A DNA stretch of 64,000 nt from Celeribacter ethanolicus (GTDB taxonomy: Bacteria; Pseudomonadota; Alphaproteobacteria; Rhodobacterales; Rhodobacteraceae). This document shows, in pieces, positions 61,011-64,000 of this stretch. Made by a program: the position numbers and the translations under genes. The DNA is taken from positions 1-64,000 of the forward strand of contig NZ_LRUC01000014.1 of assembly GCF_001550095.1 (NCBI RefSeq), in the 5' to 3' direction. The notes below the pieces were generated by a model, which made no database searches, was not told the origin of the DNA, and worked only from the letters and a program-made list of their open reading frames with translations. How positions within the stretch are numbered: the first letter of the stretch is position 1; each line of letters opens with the position of its first letter.

Positions 61011-61394
61011 GGACGACAAAGTATTCCTCGCATTGATCCGGGATATTCTGATCCGGCTTGCGAAGACCATCTCTGAGGCTTCAAAAGCGATCATCGGCTG
61101 GTTTAGCTCTGCGCGCCTGGAAGAAAAATCTGAATGGGATTTCAAACAGAAGCATGACTTATACACCAATCTCGAAAAAGAAGATTTGCGGACGCTACAG
61201 GGTGAAAAGGTCAAAAGTTATGAAGAACTCCTCATAGCAAATTGGCTCTACGAAAATGGCGTCGAATATGAATACGAGCCAGACTATGAATTCGACACGT
61301 CAGATCCCACAAAGAGGAACTATTGTCCGGATTTTCGCCTGACGGAGAGCGGCGTTTATATCGAGCATTTCGGCGTCCGAAAGCAGATGCATAT
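61011..61394 (+). pseudogene. Internal remnant of a UvrD/HelD-like helicase gene
   Basis: The frame reads KSYEELLIANWLYENGVEYE, YEPDYEFDTS, YCPDFRLTESGVYIEHFGV, which matches the region before the helicase core of DNA helicase IV-like proteins. Upstream codons are in frame as far as 61011 and have no start. Downstream it stops matching near 61386, where a transposon end begins. Both ends are therefore missing. Confidence 0.7.
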
Positions 61395-61478
61395 TGTTAG
61401 TAAGTTGCCGCTTGTTTCGCTATAGCGTTGCCGCTCAACACAATTAGCATTGCCCACCGGGGCATGACGAGCGATGAG

Positions 61479-61526
61479 CCAGCCCCGGCCCACTCTCCTC
61501 AAAAAGGGCCGTAGGGTCGGGGCTGG
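61479..61526. repeat. Long stem-loop inside the first transposon end
   Basis: CCAGCCCCGGCCC and GGGTCGGGGCTGG pair in 12 of 13 positions plus one G-T pair, around a 22-base loop. No T-run follows. Confidence 0.6.
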
Positions 61527-61643
61527 CGGCGGTTAAGTTCAAGTGCTTCCGATTTTTCCTTCTCTCTGAACGATAGTCTGCGCAAATTCTTTCTTCGTAA
61601 TGATCGTGCCATTTTTCCGGCATTTCACTTACCGATCAGGCGT

Positions 61644-61805
61644 TTACGCTGAAATGAACACTGCATCAGGTACGTCCTCCCCGATCAATCGTTTTGCTCT
61701 CTCTGTGTTTCTGTCCTTTATGGCGGCCTTCCGAACTCGTTGGAATACAGGTGCATAGTGCTTCCAAAGAGTTCCCGCTTTGGGTTCGTTTGATACCCTC
61801 GCGTC
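61644..61805 (-). pseudogene. C-terminal remnant of an unknown gene, cut by a transposon end
   Basis: The frame DARVSNEPKAGTLWKHYAPV, FQRVRKAAIKDRNTERAKRL, IGEDVPDAVFISA ends with a normal stop at 61644. It starts exactly where the repeated transposon end begins (61806). Coding composition is good. It could be the tail of the first transposon's tniQ-like gene, but I cannot identify it. Confidence 0.45.
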
Positions 61806-62080
61806 TGAAAATACGGCCAATTGAGAGACACTCCACAAAATCGGCCATTGATTTCATTGAACTTTCTAAGCGGCCCTGCAGGCAAAAGCGCCAGTCGGGT
61901 GAGTATAAACTGCCAAAAATAGTTCGCAAGTTCCAACAAAAAAGCCGCCCATTCGGGCGGCTTCATCACACTATCAACAGTTTCTTGGGGCCGGGACCTA
62001 CGAATCTACGAACTCAAGAACCTCCTGCCGGACGTAGATCGCACGAAGTACGACCTCCCGCGGCGCAATGGGTGCACCTC
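61806..62080. repeat. Direct repeat, copy 1 (transposon end with tniQ tail)
   Basis: The first 155 bases match those at 62838 nearly perfectly, and the rest, coding for a TniQ tail, about four fifths. Inside are two transposase-site-like repeats: AAAATACGGCCAATTGA at 61808 and AAAATCGGCCATTGA at 61837. A stem (61938-61963) forms a terminator on the minus strand. Confidence 0.85.
61938..61963 (-). terminator. Terminator at transposon end, copy 1
   Basis: AAGCCGCCC and GGGCGGCTT around ATTC, with a poly-T run on the minus strand. Confidence 0.85.
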
Positions 62081-62540
62081 CAGAGTCGAGGCGCCGTCGT
62101 AGAGCGCGCACTCAATGGCTTCGATGATACAAACGACACTGCGCCCGAACCGATACCGGCTGCCATGGATAAGCCGGTTGATGGTATCGTCATCAATCGC
62201 AACATCCAGCCCGGCCTTCGCGGCATACGCCCCGACCAAGCCCTTGATCCGAGCGTTGTCCACGCCAAAGGCCAGAGGAGCTGGCCGGATTTTGGTGAAC
62301 CGGCGATTTACCTGCGGGTCAATGCCCGTGATCGACCCAAGCCGTTCAGTTCCACTCAGCACAAGAACGACAGGGTGCTCGCCCTGCATCAGCCCTTTCA
62401 GCATCTTGAACATGTTTTCTGTCTCGGCGCCCGAGGCGGATTTGAACATGTCATGCGCTTCGTCGATCCAGAGCAGCGTTGCCCCAATGACCTTCAGGCG
62501 ATGACGCACCATATTCGGGGCATTGGATGTCCTCTCTGAG
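62006..62540 (-). pseudogene. TniB-like ATPase fragment fused to a TniQ tail remnant
   Basis: An AAA ATPase fragment with Walker B LLWIDEAHDMF, sensor I VLVLSGTERLG and DDTINRLIHGSRYRFGRSVV, typical of TniB (TnsC-like transposition regulators). The Walker A part is missing. After LYDGASTLEVH the frame departs from TniB and runs out of frame through DNA that in another frame encodes the TniQ tail, RQEVLEFVDS. The element thus arose by deletion. The frame also reads on upstream of the first ATG to about 62540. Confidence 0.75.
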
Positions 62541-62837
62541 CCGGCGCGCCATTCGATTGGCGGCCAACATTTGGCAGCGCAGGGCTGCCAGGGGTTTCAG
62601 TAAGAGGATCCGGATTCTTGAGAACGTTATGAGAACATGTCGTTTGCTAGGTCAACGGCACCAGGGCACTCCGCGAGCCCACGCCAAAGTCAGTCGGCGC
62701 AAACCGACACGACGACCTTAAGTAGTTGAAATAAAAAGAAACCACCGACAACCCGGGTTGTCGGTGGTCATTTGATCTGTGTCGGAATGGTCAAAAAACG
62801 CTAATAATGACCGTTTTATGCCGGGTCTCACAAGCGT
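62541..62837. other. Spacer between the two transposon copies
   Basis: It holds a very strong palindrome (62741-62768) and, on the minus strand, a short open tail CETRHKTVIISVF ending near 62791. That may be the rest of a gene cut by the second transposon end. No complete gene is seen. Confidence 0.4.
62741..62768 (-). terminator. Perfect 28-base palindrome, probable terminator
   Basis: ACCACCGACAACCC and GGGTTGTCGGTGGT form a perfect 14-base stem. On the minus strand TTTCTTTTTATT follows, which fits a terminator. Confidence 0.75.
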
Positions 62838-63085
62838 TGAAAATACGGCCAATTGAGAGACACTCCACAAAATCGGCCATTGATTTCATTGAACTTTCTA
62901 AGCGGCTCTGCAGGCAAATGCGCCAGTCGGGTGGGTATAAAACTGCCAAAAATAGTTCGCAACTTCCAACAAAAAAGCCGCCCAACTGGGCGGCTTCGTC
63001 TCATTATCAACAGCTTTCTAGGGGAACTACGAATCTACAAGTTCGAAAACCTCTTGCCGATCGTAGATCGCACGAAGCACTGCTC
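62838..63085. repeat. Direct repeat, copy 2 (transposon end)
   Basis: Same organisation as copy 1: AAAATACGGCCAATTGA at 62840, AAAATCGGCCATTGA at 62869 and the terminator at 62971. The first 155 bases are almost identical. Confidence 0.85.
62971..62996 (-). terminator. Terminator after tniQ
   Basis: AAGCCGCCC and GGGCGGCTT around AACT, with a T-run on the minus strand, 31 bases after the tniQ stop. Confidence 0.88.
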
Positions 63086-64000
63086 TGCGGGAGGCAATGG
63101 TCGAGATCCCTTTCGTGGTGAGCTTTTTACTGGCGCTCCTCGAGTCAATCCCCATCATCTCAGAATACTCTTTCAAGGTGATGTACCGCTTCGAAAACTC
63201 GGTCACCTCTTCGGCTGAAATCATTCGCTGCTTGGCACTGCCGGAGTTGTCAAAGAAATGCTCTGAAAAGAACGGCTTCCCATCTGCACCACCAAGCCCG
63301 GACAGTGCATAGATGCTTTCAGGCGGAAGCCCCAGCTTGCCAGAAGCCTGGTCGACAGTCATGAAGCCAGTCGGCGGATTGTAGGACATCGCTCGACGAA
63401 CATCTTCCGGGTGGACGTACAGGCTCTTGAACTTATTGCGCGGATCGAAAGTCTCCACCCGCGTCAGGAGGCCGTCAAGGATAGTGGCGACAATATCCAG
63501 CGCCGGCCGGTGCAAGACTTCTGCGGCTCCGGAAATATCCAAGAAACCTTCTGACGGCATTGCAACTTCAACTGCACTTCCCATAATTCTGGTGAGGAAA
63601 GCATCGGCATCTTCCCGTGCCACGTTCGTCAAGACACCACTGCACGCCTCACCGACGGGAACCAATCTCGGAATCGTACCAGAACGCGTCAACTGCTCCG
63701 CCTGCCCACGAGTGCAGTTCAGATATACTTCCAGACCCTTTGTGGAGATCGATGCTTGCATCTTCTCAACCACAGCCTGACCTGCCTTTGCGTCGAAAAC
63801 CTGGTGAAGGGGCCAGTTCCCCTCTGCATCCGCGACAAGTCCTTCGGCGACCAAGGCCCGGCGTACAGTTTTCAAATGGAACTCGCTCTTTGCCGCCAAA
63901 GTCCGCGTCGTGTGAACCCTCTGACGATCCACCGGCGCCCCCAGCAATTCTGCCCCCTCCTCGACAGGGAAATGATCCAGGACAAACTCACGAAGAAGAT
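63027..64000 (-). CDS. TniQ-like protein, C-terminal part (incomplete)
   Basis: At least 323 residues are visible and the frame stays open to the window edge. The sequence has two or three helix-turn-helix-like repeats: LLREFVLDHFPVEEGAELLG leads into LAAKSEFHLKTVRRALVAEG, then GFLDISGAAEVLHRPALDIV, and MTVDQASGKLGLPPESIYAL before the tail DRQEVFELVDS. This matches the C-terminal region of TniQ/TnsD-type proteins that choose the target of Tn5053- and Tn7-like transposons. The characteristic zinc fingers would be in the missing N-terminal part. The family call is therefore moderate and rests partly on the adjacent TniB fragment. Confidence 0.6.
   Translation of the reverse strand, partial: LLREFVLDHFPVEEGAELLGAPVDRQRVHTTRTLAAKSEFHLKTVRRALVAEGLVADAEGNWPLHQVFDAKAGQAVVEKMQASISTKGLEVYLNCTRGQAEQLTRSGTIPRLVPVGEACSGVLTNVAREDADAFLTRIMGSAVEVAMPSEGFLDISGAAEVLHRPALDIVATILDGLLTRVETFDPRNKFKSLYVHPEDVRRAMSYNPPTGFMTVDQASGKLGLPPESIYALSGLGGADGKPFFSEHFFDNSGSAKQRMISAEEVTEFSKRYITLKEYSEMMGIDSRSASKKLTTKGISTIASRRAVLRAIYDRQEVFELVDS

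Larger units (their letters stand above)
61395..61805. mobile_element. Tn5053/Tn7-type transposon end, first element
   Basis: TGTTAG at 61395 is followed by TTGCCGCT at 61405, TTGCCGCT at 61429 and TTGCC at 61450, the multi-site end pattern of transposons with a Mu-type (DDE) transposase. A stem-loop (61479-61526) lies inside it. The end cuts the helicase remnant. Only about 410 bases are left before a second element interrupts it. Confidence 0.6.
61806..62540. mobile_element. Deleted copy of a TniABQ-family transposon
   Basis: From the end at 61806 it holds the terminator, the last residues of a TniQ-like protein and then the C-terminal half of a TniB-like protein. The transposon end, tniQ tail and tniB match the order of an intact element, with most of tniQ deleted. 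The copy beginning at 62838 is the fuller one. Confidence 0.6.
62838..64000. mobile_element. TniABQ-family transposon, running off the window
   Basis: From the end at 62838 the element enters an intact minus-strand tniQ-like gene that reaches the right edge. tniB, tniA and the other end are expected beyond position 64000. Composition is AT-richer than the chromosome. Confidence 0.65.

Noticed and set aside
62006-64000. CRISPR-associated transposon
   Set aside because: TniB- and TniQ-like sequences are present, but no cas gene and no CRISPR array is visible in the window.

Overview
This window looks like a chromosomal segment of an alphaproteobacterium of the Rhodobacterales (Roseobacter-type Rhodobacteraceae). 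The reasons are the high GC content of the core genes, an F1 ATP synthase operon in the order atpH-A-G-D-C, a CIRCE-controlled groESL operon, and family-typical small genes (DUF1127, DUF2125, DUF2161, DUF2218, TIGR01459 HAD). The genus cannot be fixed from sequence reading alone. No rRNA, tRNA or CRISPR array was recognised.

Positions 1-12,500: a glycine betaine/proline importer operon (proX-proW-proV, minus strand), an ABC exporter, a BON-LysM protein, a DUF2254 membrane protein convergent with a KAS III-like enzyme, an acyl-CoA synthetase and a GNAT acetyltransferase. Positions 12,500-24,500 hold groEL/groES with CIRCE, a DUF2161 nuclease-like protein, a manganese pyrophosphatase, a run of small plus-strand genes (GNAT, membrane proteins, HAD, MaoC hydratase), the coupled group ribF-cysteine cluster protein-threonine aldolase, a DsbA-like isomerase and prs. 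Positions 24,500-31,100: an H-type lectin protein, a MazG-like protein and the ATP synthase operon, in which a glycosyltransferase-like gene sits between atpG and atpD. Positions 31,100-47,800: a methyltransferase, a glyoxalase II-type hydrolase, clpA, an M23 peptidase, a MotA/ExbB-like plus MotB/OmpA-like pair with a very long coiled coil, a ChaC-like protein, DUF2125, tyrC-hisC, an EEP hydrolase, rpsD, a Hint-domain protein, ybaK and DUF1127.

Positions 48,100-55,900 are an iron-acquisition island: a haem utilisation operon (hmuSTUV) preceded by a TGA-N9-TCA palindrome typical of alphaproteobacterial iron regulators, then a complete siderophore ABC importer (binding protein, two permeases, ATPase) with overlapping genes, followed by gph.

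After gph (56,607) the character changes. A 692-base gene-free stretch leads into a translationally coupled three-gene module: a large serine recombinase, a ParB-like protein and a RepB/ParB-like protein, with no ParA ATPase. This is the most likely candidate for a poorly described mobile or DNA-maintenance system. It is followed by a scrapyard: the 3' remnant of a luciferase-like monooxygenase gene, an internal remnant of a UvrD/HelD-like helicase gene, a transposon end with TTGCC repeats cutting the helicase remnant, and two near-identical copies of another transposon end. One of these carries a fused tniB-tniQ remnant. The other leads into a tniQ gene that runs off the right edge. The right 3 kb is therefore a nest of Tn5053/Tn7-type (TniABQ) transposon pieces.
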